A program made the translations under genes and the position numbers. From Rhodospirillaceae bacterium SYSU D60007 (GTDB lineage Bacteria > Pseudomonadota > Alphaproteobacteria > Reyranellales > Reyranellaceae), in NCBI GenBank assembly GCA_003574685.1, contig QOCQ01000030.1, forward strand, positions 1 through 50,992: 50,992 nucleotides of DNA, given 5' to 3'. Shown piece after piece: positions 1-13,969 of this stretch; position 1 is the stretch's first letter; every line of letters begins with the position of its first letter. The notes below the pieces were generated by a model that saw only the letters and a list, made by a program, of their open reading frames with translations, made no database searches and was not told where the DNA came from.

Positions 1-53
1 GGCTCACCCTCGCCGAGCCGCTCTCCGATCATGCCATTGACCTCGCCGCATGA
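1..53 (+). CDS. possible 3' end of a gene entering from the left edge
   Basis: One forward frame is open from the window edge to a TGA at 51-53 and encodes a peptide ending LSDHAIDLAA, which reads like the end of a real protein. It would be convergent with the DUF4169 gene. Only 16 codons are visible, so no family can be named. An alternative on the other strand is a gene starting at an ATG at 32 (MIGERLGEGE) and leaving the window. The two cannot be separated here. Confidence 0.25.
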   Translation, partial: LTLAEPLSDHAIDLAA

Positions 54-118
54 ACCGATACCTTCAATCCGCCGGTGACCGCCACCCCAATTCCAACACT
101 TCTCGCGACGGCACCTCT

Positions 119-190
119 CCACCTGTCTCCACTTGTCTCAACCTGTCTCCGGCTGCCTTATCTGTTTCAACCTGTCTCCCGCTGTCTCAA
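119..190. repeat. imperfect ~10-bp tandem repeat (ACCTGTCTCC-like)
   Basis: About seven consecutive decamer-like units related to acctgtctcc / acttgtctca / cctgtctccc run through this stretch and reach the stop codon of the DUF4169 gene. The purine/pyrimidine pattern is strongly asymmetric. It looks like local slippage expansion in a gene tail or spacer. No function is inferred. Confidence 0.5.
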
Positions 191-369
191 GGCTCGTCGT
201 CGCGGCGGTGGGCGTCGTGGGTGCGGCGGGCGCGGTCCTCCTCCAGGCGGGTGCGCTCCTTCTGCGCTTTCGGTTGTCCGTGCTTGAGGCGGTTGGCTTC
301 CGCGCTACGTTCGCGCTCGGCGCGGGCCTTGCGCTTGCGTGCCTGCCGCAGGTTCACGACCTCACCCAT
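187..369 (-). CDS. DUF4169 family protein
   Basis: A 60-residue, very basic, mostly helical protein starting MGEVVNLRQARKRKARAERE and continuing with the family-typical AEANRLKHGQPKAQKERTR. This matches the small alphaproteobacterial DUF4169 family, whose function is unknown. The ATG at 369 was chosen because the conserved MGEVVNL begins there and an AGGAGTG ribosome binding site lies just upstream; a start at 408 would add an unconserved leader. In related genomes, as I recall, this gene sits next to the ribbon-helix-helix gene and fumC. Here both lie about 3.5 kb away on the same strand, with the AsmA gene inserted between on the opposite strand. Confidence 0.82.
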   Translation of the reverse strand: MGEVVNLRQARKRKARAERERSAEANRLKHGQPKAQKERTRLEEDRARRTHDAHRRDDEP

Positions 370-455
370 TTCCACACTCCTGCAGGAACATAAAACCGCC
401 GCGATCATATGTACGTTAGCCTACAATAGACGCTGCAGCGTGGCGAGGACGGGCC

Positions 456-3400
456 ATGAAGAAAGTCCTGATCGGGATTGGCGTGGTCATCGGGCTGCTC
501 GTGGCGGCGATCATTGCCCTTCCCCTGCTGATCGACCCCAACATCTTCAAGCCACAGATCATTGCCGAGGCGAAGAAGGCGACCGGCCGGGACGTGGCGA
601 TCGACGGGCCGCTGCGGCTCTCGATCCTGCCGACGCCCTCGGTTTCAGCGGAGGGTGTGCGTCTGGCCAACGCGCCGGGCGGCAAGGCCCCGCAGATGGT
701 CGAGATCAAGGCAGTGCGCGCCGGCGTGTCGCTGCTGCCGCTGCTGGCCCGGCGCATCGAGGTGCATGAGCTGCGGCTGGTCGAACCGAAGATTGCCCTC
801 GAAGTGGGGCCTGACGGCCGCGCCAACTACGATTTCACGTCCGCTGATCCTGCGCCGCCGACCGACAGCCCGAAGACCAATACGACCGCCACGGCCAGCG
901 ACGGCAGCAAGTTCGCGGTCGCCATCAACCAGGTGGTCATCGAAAACGGCACGCTGACCTGGAGCAATGCCCAGGCGGGACGCGAGTACCGGTTGGAGAA
1001 GATGTCGCTCAGCGTCTCGGCACCTTCCCGGGAAGGCCCCTTCGCGGCGGCGGGCTCGCTGACGGCGAACGGCGTGCCGCTGTCGCTGGACGGCAAGGTC
1101 GGGGCGCGGTCAGACGCCGGCATGCCCGTCGATGTGCAGGTGAAGACACCGGGCGGCGAGGCCAGGCTTGCCGGCAAGCTCTCCGCACTGACAGCAGACG
1201 CCCGGTTCGCCGGCACGGCCAGCATTGCGGCCACCGACTTCGCGTCCTTCGTCCAGGAGCTTGCCGCGGCAGGCGGGATGCCGGCACTCGACCTGCCGCC
1301 GGCACTGGCGCGCAAGATGAGCTTCGAAGGGAACATCGACGCGTCGGCGGACGGCTTCACGGCCCGTGCTTTCAAGCTGGGGCTGGGCGAGGACCAGGGC
1401 AGCGGCACGCTGGCCGTCACGCTGAAGCCGGCGACGCGCATCGAGGGCAAGCTCTCCTTCACGAAGCTCGATCTCGACAAGTGGCTGGCGACATCGCAGG
1501 CGCCGCAGACGCCGGAGAAGCCGGCCGGCAAGCCCGCAACGCCGCCGGCGGCGCGGCCCTCCCGCCCCGCCGCGCCGGCGCTGCCCAGCGATCTTGCCGT
1601 CAAGCTGGCCGTGGACGCCGCCGAGATCACCTACAACAAGGGAACCGTGCGCAAGGTCGTGGCGGACCTGACGCTGGAGAACGGCCAGCTCGCGGTGCGC
1701 CGCCTCGAGGCGCTGCTGCCGGGCGATGCGCAGCTTGCCGGCAGCATGGCCCTGGGCGGCGACGGCAAGACCTATAGCGGCGACATCACGCTTTCCGGCC
1801 CGAAGCTGCGCCAGACGCTCGACTGGCTGAAAGTCGATACGGCGCAAGTGCCCGCCGGCAAGCTGGGCGCCTTTTCGTTCAAGGGCAAGCTGCAATCTGC
1901 CGGCAATGGCCTGTCGGTAAGCGACGCCATGGTCCAGGTGGACGGCATGAGCGCACGCGGCAGTCTCGCTGTCGCGCTGGGCAGTCCGCTGCGGGTCACG
2001 GCCGACCTGCAGGCCGACACCATCGATGTCGATGCCTACATGCCGCGCAAGCCGGCCGCTGCCGACAAATCGCAGCCGCAGGGCAAGGCGGGCAAGCCCC
2101 CGGCCCGGCCCACGCCGGCGGCGATCGAGGCGCGGATCAAGGCCAGGGTGGGGCGCATCATCTACAACGGCGAGCGCATCGAGAATGTGGACGCCGACGT
2201 CACCTATAGCGGCGGCAAGCTGACCTTTGGCGACAGCAAGATCGGCAGCGTCGCGGGTGCTGCCGTGAGCATCAAGGGCAGCATCGCGAATCTGCAGACG
2301 ACGCCGCGCGCCGACCTGGTGCTGAGCGTGCAGGCCAGCGACGCGGATCGCCTGCTGAAGCTGGCCGGTGTTGACTCCCCGGTGAAGGGGCCGATCGGCA
2401 AGGTTTCGATGCAAGGGGGTGTCGCCGGCACGCCGTCGGACCTGACGTTCCGGGATTTCCGGATTGCAGCCCTGGGCGCCGACCTGAAAATGACGGGCAA
2501 GCTGGCACCGGCGGCAGGCAACCCGCGCTATGATCTTTCGGCCTTCAGTTTCCAGACCGACGACCTCGACAAGTTCCTGAGTGCGCTGGGCCAGCCCCGG
2601 GCCGGCGATGCCGTCGGCGCAGTCACCGCCAGCGGCGCGGTGAAGGGCGACAGCAAGAACGTTGCCTTCAAGGGCAGCTTTTCCGCCAAGGGCGTGCAGG
2701 GCAACGGTACGGTCAATGCCGCGCTGGGCGGGCAGTTGCCACGCATAGTGGCGAACCTCAAGACCAGCGAGCTCAACATCGACCGGTTGACCCAGGGCGG
2801 CGATGACTCGTCTGGCCCCGAGGCCAAGGGCGGCGGCGGCGACAGCGGCGGGCGGCAGTCGAAGAAGCCGATCAATCTCGCCTTCATGAAGGGCATCGAT
2901 GCCGAGCTCGATCTTGCCGCGCAGTCGATCATCAAGTCGCCATGGCGGCTCGACAATGCATCCTTGCGCGCCACGCTGAAAGGCGGCGTGCTGACGATCA
3001 CGCGTCTGGCCGGCGGCCTCTATGGTGGCACCGTCGAAATCACCGGCACCATCAGTGCGCTCAACAACACCTTCGATGCGCGGCTCGCCGCCAGCAACCT
3101 CAATCTCGGTACCGCCGGCCGTGCGCTGGGCGATACCAAGCGGGTCGATGGCACGCTGACGGCCAACCTGTCGCTCAACGGCAATCTTGCCAGCACGGCC
3201 GATCTGGTGGCGAGCCTCAATGGCGATGGCAAGGTGGGCGGCAACGTGCGGTTCAACGCCAGCATCGAGGAGCAGCTCGGCGGCAAGCTGGCCGGCAGCG
3301 CACTGAAGGAGCTGGGCAAGCGCCTGGACAAGATCACCGGCAACAAGGGCGCCAGCGAAGAGCTGGGCGATCTGCGCGCCGCCCTGAAGGTCGTGAACGA

Positions 3401-3785
3401 GCGCTTCGCCAACCGCACCGGTCCGCTGTCCGGCACGGTCATTATCCGCAAGGGCAAGCTGCACACGGACGATTTGCGGGTCGAGGGCCGTCGCGCCTGG
3501 GCCATCACGGAGGCCGACATCAACCTGGTGGCGATGACCATGACGACCACGACCAATGTGTTCGTCGAGGAGAAGCCGGAGGCGCCCTACGTGATCGTCC
3601 GCCAGAAAGGCCCCGTCGATAACCCCACCCGCTCGGTCGACCGCGGCCCCGGTGCGGCAGGTCTCGGCCGCCAGCAGCAGCCGCAAGATCAACAGCAACC
3701 ACAGGAGCAGCAACCACAGGAGCAGCAGCCAAAGCAGCAGAAGCCCAACGACCCGCTACGCAAGCTGAAGAAGCTGCTTCAGTAG
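456..3785 (+). CDS. AsmA family protein
   Basis: A protein of 1109 residues with one N-terminal membrane anchor (about residues 4-26: ...IGIGVVIGLLVAAIIALPLL) followed by DPNIFKPQI and ATGRDVAIDGPLRLSI, the hallmark start of AsmA-type proteins. The body is long beta-rich repeats; the C-terminal AsmA_2-like part lies near residues 860-1050 (LNGNLAST, GGNVRFNAS). AsmA/TamB relatives are anchored in the inner membrane, span the periplasm and are linked to phospholipid transport and outer-membrane assembly. The C-terminus is an odd Gln/Pro-rich tail (about residues 1068-1095) built partly from two 15-bp repeats at 3696-3725, ending in a basic LRKLKKLLQ. The ATG at 456 has a GAGGA site upstream. 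It is flanked by minus-strand genes, so it is probably monocistronic. Confidence 0.9.
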   Translation: MKKVLIGIGVVIGLLVAAIIALPLLIDPNIFKPQIIAEAKKATGRDVAIDGPLRLSILPTPSVSAEGVRLANAPGGKAPQMVEIKAVRAGVSLLPLLARRIEVHELRLVEPKIALEVGPDGRANYDFTSADPAPPTDSPKTNTTATASDGSKFAVAINQVVIENGTLTWSNAQAGREYRLEKMSLSVSAPSREGPFAAAGSLTANGVPLSLDGKVGARSDAGMPVDVQVKTPGGEARLAGKLSALTADARFAGTASIAATDFASFVQELAAAGGMPALDLPPALARKMSFEGNIDASADGFTARAFKLGLGEDQGSGTLAVTLKPATRIEGKLSFTKLDLDKWLATSQAPQTPEKPAGKPATPPAARPSRPAAPALPSDLAVKLAVDAAEITYNKGTVRKVVADLTLENGQLAVRRLEALLPGDAQLAGSMALGGDGKTYSGDITLSGPKLRQTLDWLKVDTAQVPAGKLGAFSFKGKLQSAGNGLSVSDAMVQVDGMSARGSLAVALGSPLRVTADLQADTIDVDAYMPRKPAAADKSQPQGKAGKPPARPTPAAIEARIKARVGRIIYNGERIENVDADVTYSGGKLTFGDSKIGSVAGAAVSIKGSIANLQTTPRADLVLSVQASDADRLLKLAGVDSPVKGPIGKVSMQGGVAGTPSDLTFRDFRIAALGADLKMTGKLAPAAGNPRYDLSAFSFQTDDLDKFLSALGQPRAGDAVGAVTASGAVKGDSKNVAFKGSFSAKGVQGNGTVNAALGGQLPRIVANLKTSELNIDRLTQGGDDSSGPEAKGGGGDSGGRQSKKPINLAFMKGIDAELDLAAQSIIKSPWRLDNASLRATLKGGVLTITRLAGGLYGGTVEITGTISALNNTFDARLAASNLNLGTAGRALGDTKRVDGTLTANLSLNGNLASTADLVASLNGDGKVGGNVRFNASIEEQLGGKLAGSALKELGKRLDKITGNKGASEELGDLRAALKVVNERFANRTGPLSGTVIIRKGKLHTDDLRVEGRRAWAITEADINLVAMTMTTTTNVFVEEKPEAPYVIVRQKGPVDNPTRSVDRGPGAAGLGRQQQPQDQQQPQEQQPQEQQPKQQKPNDPLRKLKKLLQ

Positions 3786-3799
3786 CAACAATTCATGGT

Positions 3800-3820
3800 C
3801 CTTCCCCCTCCGGGGGAAGG
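3800..3820. terminator. palindrome between convergent genes, probable bidirectional terminator
   Basis: A perfect 9-bp inverted repeat (CCTTCCCCC, 3-nt loop, GGGGGAAGG) lies 14 bp after the asmA stop and before the end of the convergent RHH gene. There is no U-tract. The same 18 arm bases recur at 50743-50763, so this is also a dispersed repeat element. Confidence 0.5.
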
Positions 3821-3857
3821 CAGTCTTGTGCCGTATACGCGATGCCTTGCTGAGGCC

Positions 3858-4118
3858 TCAGCCGCGCTGGCGCAGTTCGGCGAGCACATGCAGGCGCAAC
3901 GCGCTCGACAGATTGGCAGCGTCCCGCAGCTCGCGGCCGCGCAGGCGCTCGCGGTCGATCTCGGCGACCAGCGCATTGAGCGAGATGCCGCGGCGTGCCG
4001 CAATCGCGCCAAGCTCGTCCCAGAAAGCGGCTTCCAGCGAGATGCTGGTGCGATGCCGGCCGATGGTCACGGAGCGCTTGCGGATACGGGCGTCGGCGGC
4101 ATCCGCGGGCACGCTCAC
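3858..4118 (-). CDS. ribbon-helix-helix domain protein (RHH_4 type)
   Basis: An 86-residue protein. Residues about 14-60 ([20 protein letters not shown]...[15 protein letters not shown]) match the RHH_4 family: a short beta strand (RTSISLE) followed by two helices. RHH folds bind DNA as dimers, but this small alphaproteobacterial family is uncharacterised. Its ATG overlaps the fumC stop by 4 bp (4115-4118), which implies translational coupling. It is the last gene of the probable gltB-gltD-fumC transcript and converges with asmA. The fumC-RHH-DUF4169 association is common in alphaproteobacteria; here DUF4169 is displaced beyond asmA. Confidence 0.82.
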   Translation of the reverse strand: MSVPADAADARIRKRSVTIGRHRTSISLEAAFWDELGAIAARRGISLNALVAEIDRERLRGRELRDAANLSSALRLHVLAELRQRG

Positions 4119-5524
4119 GTCGCGTCCTCGTCCGGCGCCGTCATCCGTTCGGGCCGTACCCAGTCGTCGAATTGCTCTGCCGTGACGAAGCCCAGCGCCA
4201 GTGCCGCCTCGCGCAACGAAAATCCTTCCAGATGCGCCTTGCGCGCGATCTTCGCGGCCTTGTCGTAACCGATATGCGGGTTCAGCGCCGTCACCAGCAT
4301 CAGCGACTGCTCAAGCTGCCCGGTGATACGCTGGCGGTTGGGCTCTATGCCGGCGATGCAGTTACGCGCAAAGCTGTCGGCGGCGTCGGCCAGCAGGCGG
4401 ATGGATTGCAGCACGGCATCGGCGATCACCGGCTTGTAGACGTTGAGCTGCAGATGACCGTTGGCACCGGCGAAAGTGGTGGTCACGTGGTTGCCGATCA
4501 CGCGCGCCGCCACCATGGTGAGGGCTTCCGCCTGCGTCGGGTTGACCTTGCCCGGCATGATCGAGGAGCCGGGTTCGTTCTCCGGCAGCAGCAGCTCGCC
4601 CAGGCCGGCCCGTGGACCCGAGCCCAGCAGGCGCACATCATTGGCGATCTTGTGCAGCGACACGGCGATGGTGTTCAGCGCGCCCGACAGCTCGACCAGC
4701 GCGTCGTGACTCGCCAGTGCCTCGAAGGTGTCGGGCGCCGTGCGGAAGGGCAGTCCGGTCAGCGCTGCAACCTTCTCCGCGAACAGCCCAGCGAAACGCG
4801 GGTGTGCATTCAGACCGGTGCCGACCGCCGTGCCGCCCTGCGCCAGCTCCAGCACGTGTGGGAGAGCGCTTTCCAGCCGCGCAATGCCGTTGTCGACCTG
4901 CGTTGCCCAGGCGCCAAACTCCTGGCCCAGCGTCAGCGGCGTGGCGTCCTGCAAATGCGTGCGGCCGATCTTGACGATGTCGGCGAAGGCCTTTGCCTTC
5001 GATGCGAGCTCTGCTTGCAATTCGGCGAGCGCCGGTCGCAGGCGCTGCGTCGCCTCGCGTGCCGCGGCGATGTGCATCGCAGTGGGGAAGGAGTCGTTGG
5101 ACGACTGGCAGCGGTTGACGTGGTCGTTGGGATGCACCGGACTCTTGCCGCCGCGGCGGCCCGCCAGCATCTCGTTGGCGCGTCCCGCGATCACCTCGTT
5201 GGCATTCATGTTGGTCTGCGTACCCGAGCCAGTCTGCCAGACCACCAGCGGAAACTCGTCGAGCAGCTTGCCGCTGATCACCTCGTCGGCGGCGCGGATG
5301 ATGGCATCGGCGATGTCGGCCGGCAGCAGCCCCAGCGCGCGATTGGCCTCCGCGGCGGCTTTCTTCTGGATGCCAAGTGCGGCGACCAGGGCCGCGGGCA
5401 TGCGCTCGCCGCCAATGCGGAAGTTCTGCAGGCTGCGCTGCGTCTGCGCGCCCCAATAGCGGTCGGCCGGGACCGCGACCTCGCCCAGCGAGTCGGTTTC
5501 GATGCGGGTGCTGCCTGTCGCCAT
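4115..5524 (-). CDS. fumC: fumarate hydratase class II
   Basis: A 469-residue enzyme interconverting fumarate and L-malate in the TCA cycle (oxygen-stable, cofactor-free, homotetrameric). The superfamily signature [10 protein letters not shown] is at residues 319-328. The substrate-site motifs [13 protein letters not shown] (about residue 98) and [11 protein letters not shown] (about 139) are the FumC forms; aspartase would have GAGTSVNMN at the first. The length is normal. The start at 5524 gives the standard [11 protein letters not shown]...DRYWGAQT N-terminus. It lies 51 bp downstream of gltD on the same strand and overlaps the RHH gene by 4 bp, so co-transcription is likely. Confidence 0.96.
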   Translation of the reverse strand: MATGSTRIETDSLGEVAVPADRYWGAQTQRSLQNFRIGGERMPAALVAALGIQKKAAAEANRALGLLPADIADAIIRAADEVISGKLLDEFPLVVWQTGSGTQTNMNANEVIAGRANEMLAGRRGGKSPVHPNDHVNRCQSSNDSFPTAMHIAAAREATQRLRPALAELQAELASKAKAFADIVKIGRTHLQDATPLTLGQEFGAWATQVDNGIARLESALPHVLELAQGGTAVGTGLNAHPRFAGLFAEKVAALTGLPFRTAPDTFEALASHDALVELSGALNTIAVSLHKIANDVRLLGSGPRAGLGELLLPENEPGSSIMPGKVNPTQAEALTMVAARVIGNHVTTTFAGANGHLQLNVYKPVIADAVLQSIRLLADAADSFARNCIAGIEPNRQRITGQLEQSLMLVTALNPHIGYDKAAKIARKAHLEGFSLREAALALGFVTAEQFDDWVRPERMTAPDEDAT

Positions 5525-5575
5525 GGGCCACCTCCGCCTTTCATGTCGGCGGGAGGAGGCCGCAGGTCAAGGCGT

Positions 5576-7027
5576 TCAGCGCGGCAGTTCGCTCGAACCC
5601 ATCAGGAATTCGTCGACGGCGCGGGCGCACTGGCGGCCCTCGCGGATCGCCCATACGACCAGCGACTGGCCGCGGCGCATGTCGCCGGCGGCGAACAGCT
5701 TCGGCACCGACGTCGCGTAGTCCAGGACCGTGGCCTTGACGTTGCCGCGCGAGTCGAGTGCGACCTGCGCCTGCTCGATCATCCCCTTGCGGACCGGACC
5801 GACGAAGCCCATTGCCAGCAGCACGAGATCGGCCTTCAGCCGGAAGGTGCTGTCCGGCACCACCTGCATGGCCATGCGGCCGTCCGCACCCTTCACCCAC
5901 TCGACGCGCACGCACTCCAGCGCCTCGACCTTGCCGTTCGAACCCACGGCGCGCTTCGTCAGCACTGCGAAATCGCGCTCGCAGCCTTCCTCCTGCGAAG
6001 AGGATGTGCGCATCTTCAGCGGCCAGTCCGGCCAGGTCAGGCCCTTGTCTTCCTTGTCGGGCGGCCGGGACAAAATCTCGAGCTGCGTGATCGAAGCGGC
6101 ACCCTGGCGAGTAGACGTGCCGATGCAATCCGAACCAGTGTCGCCGCCACCAATCACGATGACATGCTTGTCCGCGGCCGTGATGGTGCCGCGCGGCGCG
6201 GCCCGCGCCTCGTCATCGCCGGCATTGCGCTTGTTCTGCTGGGTGAGGAACTCCATGGCGAAATGGATGCCGGCCAGCTCGCGGCCAGGCACCTCAAGGT
6301 CGCGGGGCGCTTCCGCTCCGCCGGTCAGCGCCACGGCGTCGTAGCCTTCCAGCAGCGACTTTACCGAGATGGTCGTGCCGACCTCGACACCGGTACGGAA
6401 CTCGACGCCCTCGGCTTCCATCTGCCGCACGCGCCGGTCGATGAGATGCTTCTCCATCTTGAAATCGGGGATGCCGTAGCGCAGCAGGCCGCCGATGCGG
6501 TCGGCCTTCTCGAACAGCGTCACGGCATGCCCGGCGCGCGCGAGCTGCTGGGCGCAGGCCATGCCGGCCGGTCCCGATCCGACCACGGCCACACGCTTGC
6601 CGCTGCGGCGCGCCGGCACCTGCGGCGATATCCAGCCTTCCTCCCAGCCGCGATCGACGATGGCGCACTCGATGGTCTTGATGGTCACCGGGTTGTCGTC
6701 AATGTTCAGTACGCAGGCGGCTTCGCACGGTGCCGGACAGATGCGGCCGGTGAACTCCGGGAAGTTGTTGGTGGAGTGCAGGGTTTCGAGCGCGTCCTGC
6801 CACTGGTCGCGGTAGACCAGGTTGTTCCAGTCCGGGATCATGTTGTTGACCGGACAGCCGTTGTGGCAGAACGGGACACCGCAATCCATGCAGCGCGCGC
6901 CCTGCTGGCGCAGCTCTGCGGTCGGCAGCGGCTTTACGAATTCCTTCCACGACCGGATGCGCGCTTCCACCTTCTCGTAGGGCCGGTCGCGGCGCTCGAT
7001 CTCGAGGAAGCCTGTCGGCTTTCCCAT
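5576..7027 (-). CDS. gltD: glutamate synthase [NADPH] small subunit
   Basis: A 483-residue beta subunit of NADPH-GOGAT, which oxidises NADPH and passes electrons to the GltB subunit. N-terminal cysteine clusters C46/C49/C54/C58 and C97/C101/C105 bind the [4Fe-4S] centres. An FAD-binding GSGPAG motif lies at 150-155, and the NADPH-binding [10 protein letters not shown] motif is near residue 290. Full length. It lies 42 bp after gltB, the usual operon order. The N-terminus [18 protein letters not shown] is typical of the family. Confidence 0.96.
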   Translation of the reverse strand: MGKPTGFLEIERRDRPYEKVEARIRSWKEFVKPLPTAELRQQGARCMDCGVPFCHNGCPVNNMIPDWNNLVYRDQWQDALETLHSTNNFPEFTGRICPAPCEAACVLNIDDNPVTIKTIECAIVDRGWEEGWISPQVPARRSGKRVAVVGSGPAGMACAQQLARAGHAVTLFEKADRIGGLLRYGIPDFKMEKHLIDRRVRQMEAEGVEFRTGVEVGTTISVKSLLEGYDAVALTGGAEAPRDLEVPGRELAGIHFAMEFLTQQNKRNAGDDEARAAPRGTITAADKHVIVIGGGDTGSDCIGTSTRQGAASITQLEILSRPPDKEDKGLTWPDWPLKMRTSSSQEEGCERDFAVLTKRAVGSNGKVEALECVRVEWVKGADGRMAMQVVPDSTFRLKADLVLLAMGFVGPVRKGMIEQAQVALDSRGNVKATVLDYATSVPKLFAAGDMRRGQSLVVWAIREGRQCARAVDEFLMGSSELPR

Positions 7028-7069
7028 GTGACTGACTCCGAATTCGTTATTGTCCGGGTGAGAAGGGAC

Positions 7070-11716
<4,647 letters not shown>

Positions 11717-12041
11717 GGGCGACTTCCTTCAACGCTGGCCGCTGTTGTGCGCCCGCGCGGTCCCCTGTCCGCGGAGGCGAGCCAACTCTATGCCGCAAAG
11801 CAAGGCGGGACGCCAGCCGATTCGTCAGTCTTCCTGACACATTTTGTGAAAACTCGCAATACTCTGCCGATCATTCGCCGAGATGAGAAATTTTATGTCT
11901 CTGATAAGGCCGATGTGGAACTAATTGCGATGCCATTGTTCCGGATTACTCCCGGACCATTTTCCATGGTCTCGGCGCGCGCGGCTGTTGCTGCGGCGCA
12001 ATATGACCCGTATAAGCCCGCACCCCCACATGGCTGCCCCA
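11717..12041. other. intergenic region between divergent gltB and typA
   Basis: This 325-bp stretch must hold the promoters of both flanking genes. Its middle part (11830-11930) is clearly AT-richer than the neighbouring genes. I found no convincing -35/-10 pair or operator palindrome. An open frame upstream of the chosen typA start has no SD and no conserved sequence and is treated as non-coding. Confidence 0.5.
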
Positions 12042-13871
12042 ATGGAAATCCGCAACATCGCCATCATCGCGCATGTCGACCATGGCAAGACAACTCTGGT
12101 CGACAAGCTGCTGCAGCAGAGCGGCACCTTCCGACAGAACCAGCAGGTGGCCGAACGCGCCATGGACTCCAATGACTTGGAGCGCGAGCGCGGCATCACC
12201 ATCCTTGCCAAATGCACTTCCGTGGTGTGGCAGGGGGTACGCATCAACATCGTCGATACGCCCGGCCACGCGGATTTCGGCGGCGAGGTCGAGCGCATCC
12301 TCTCGATGGTCGATGGTGTCGTTGTGCTGGTCGATGCCGCCGAAGGCCCGCTGCCGCAGACCAAGTTCGTTGTCGGCAAGGCGCTGCGGCTGGGGCTGCG
12401 GCCCATCGTGCTGATCAACAAGGTGGACCGGCCGGACGCGCGCCCGCACCCGGTGCACGACGAGATCTTCGACCTGTTCGCGGCGCTGGAAGCGAGCGAC
12501 GAGCAACTTGATTTCCCGACGCTGTTCGCCTCCGCCAAGCAGGGCTGGGCTGCGGAGTCGCTGGAGGCCGAGCGCAAGGACCTTGCACCCCTGTTCGATC
12601 TGATCCTGCGCCATGTGCCGCCCCCGGAGGTGCAGCCGGACGAGCCCTTCCGCATGCTGGTAACGACGCTGGAGTACGATCCCTTCCTGGGACGCGTGCT
12701 GACCGGGCGCATCCAGTCCGGTTCGGTGAAGGCCAACGCCACGGTCAAGGCGATCGCGCGCGACGGGCAGACCATCGAGCAGACCCGCATCACCAAGCTG
12801 CTCGCCTTCCGCGGTCTCGAGCGGCAGGGCGTCGAGACGGCCGAGGCGGGCGACATCGTGGCCGTGGCCGGCTTCAAGACCGCCACCGTGGCCGACACCA
12901 TCTGCGACGTGTCGGTCCAGTGGGCATTGCCGGCGCAGCCGATCGATCCGCCCACGCTGGCCATGACCTTCCAGGTCAACGATTCGCCGCTGGCCGGCCG
13001 CGAGGGCGACAAGGTCACCAGCCGCATGATCCGTGCGCGGCTGGTGCGCGAGGCCGAGGGCAATGTCGCGATCCGCGTGCGCGACACCGAGAACGCCGAC
13101 GCCTTCGAGGTGGCCGGCCGCGGCGAATTGCAGCTCGGCGTGCTGATTGAGACCATGCGGCGCGAGGGCTTCGAGCTGGCGGTCGGCCGGCCGCGCGTGC
13201 TGTTCCGCACCGACCAGCAGACCGGCCAGCGCCAGGAGCCGATCGAGGAGGTCGTGATCGACGTTGACGATGCCTATTCCGGCGTCGTCATCGAGAAGAT
13301 GAGCCTGCGCAAGGCCGAGCTGAAGGACATGCGCCCCTCGGGCGGGGGCAAGACGCGGCTGACCTTCCATGCGCCGTCGCGCGGGCTGATCGGCTATCAC
13401 GGTGAGTTCCTGACCGACACGCGCGGCACCGGCGTGATGAACCGCATCTTTCATTCCTACGGCGCCTATCGCGGGCCGATCGCCGGACGGCGCAACGGCG
13501 TGCTGGTCGCCACCGATGCCGGCGTCTCGGTGGCCTATGCGCTGTGGTACCTGGAGGAGCGCGGACCGCTCTTCATCGATCCGGGCGTGCAGGTCTACCA
13601 GGGCATGGTGATCGGCGAGCACACGCGCGACAGCGACCTCGACGTCAATCCGCTGAAGGAAAAGCAGCTCACCAACATCCGCACCACGTCGAAGGACGAG
13701 GCGATCCGCCTGACGCCGCCGCGGCGCATGTCGCTGGAGCAGGCCATCGCCTACATCGAGGAGGACGAGCTGGTCGAGGTGACGCCGAAATCAATCCGCA
13801 TCCGCAAGCGCCACCTCAACCCCGAAGACCGCAAGCGCGCCCGCAAACTCGCCGCCGCTTCCGGCGAATAG
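12042..13871 (+). CDS. typA: translational GTPase TypA/BipA
   Basis: A 609-residue ribosome-binding GTPase of the EF-G-like family, involved in ribosome assembly and stress or cold adaptation. GTPase motifs are all present: G1 AHVDHGKTT, switch I RERGITI, G3 [13 protein letters not shown]4 [10 protein letters not shown] and G5 SAKQGWA. The C-terminal half carries the BipA-specific [18 protein letters not shown] and [12 protein letters not shown]. The start was set at the ATG giving [16 protein letters not shown], since family members begin with M(D/N)LRNIAI. An ATG at 12030 (MAAPMEIR) is equally possible; neither has a clear SD. The frame remains open upstream to 11925 but is not conserved. 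Confidence 0.95.
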   Translation: MEIRNIAIIAHVDHGKTTLVDKLLQQSGTFRQNQQVAERAMDSNDLERERGITILAKCTSVVWQGVRINIVDTPGHADFGGEVERILSMVDGVVVLVDAAEGPLPQTKFVVGKALRLGLRPIVLINKVDRPDARPHPVHDEIFDLFAALEASDEQLDFPTLFASAKQGWAAESLEAERKDLAPLFDLILRHVPPPEVQPDEPFRMLVTTLEYDPFLGRVLTGRIQSGSVKANATVKAIARDGQTIEQTRITKLLAFRGLERQGVETAEAGDIVAVAGFKTATVADTICDVSVQWALPAQPIDPPTLAMTFQVNDSPLAGREGDKVTSRMIRARLVREAEGNVAIRVRDTENADAFEVAGRGELQLGVLIETMRREGFELAVGRPRVLFRTDQQTGQRQEPIEEVVIDVDDAYSGVVIEKMSLRKAELKDMRPSGGGKTRLTFHAPSRGLIGYHGEFLTDTRGTGVMNRIFHSYGAYRGPIAGRRNGVLVATDAGVSVAYALWYLEERGPLFIDPGVQVYQGMVIGEHTRDSDLDVNPLKEKQLTNIRTTSKDEAIRLTPPRRMSLEQAIAYIEEDELVEVTPKSIRIRKRHLNPEDRKRARKLAAASGE

Positions 13872-13969
13872 CCGCGAGCGACCGGGGGTGGCCTTGTCCT
13901 CACCGACGGCCTGGGGTAGATTTTCTGATCTGAAATAGAAAAAATGCGGCAGCGATTGCGGAGGAGCCC

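Noticed and set aside
54-186. Short open frames near the left edge, on the plus strand
   Set aside because: They overlap the decamer repeat or the DUF4169 gene, have no SD and show no conserved sequence.
1110-3713. Long minus-strand open frame opposite asmA
   Set aside because: Antisense shadow; the composition is skewed and no family motif is present, whereas the plus strand has a membrane anchor and AsmA motifs.
11925-12041. N-terminal extension of TypA
   Set aside because: The 39 extra codons lack an SD and are not found in TypA; the conserved protein begins at [16 protein letters not shown].
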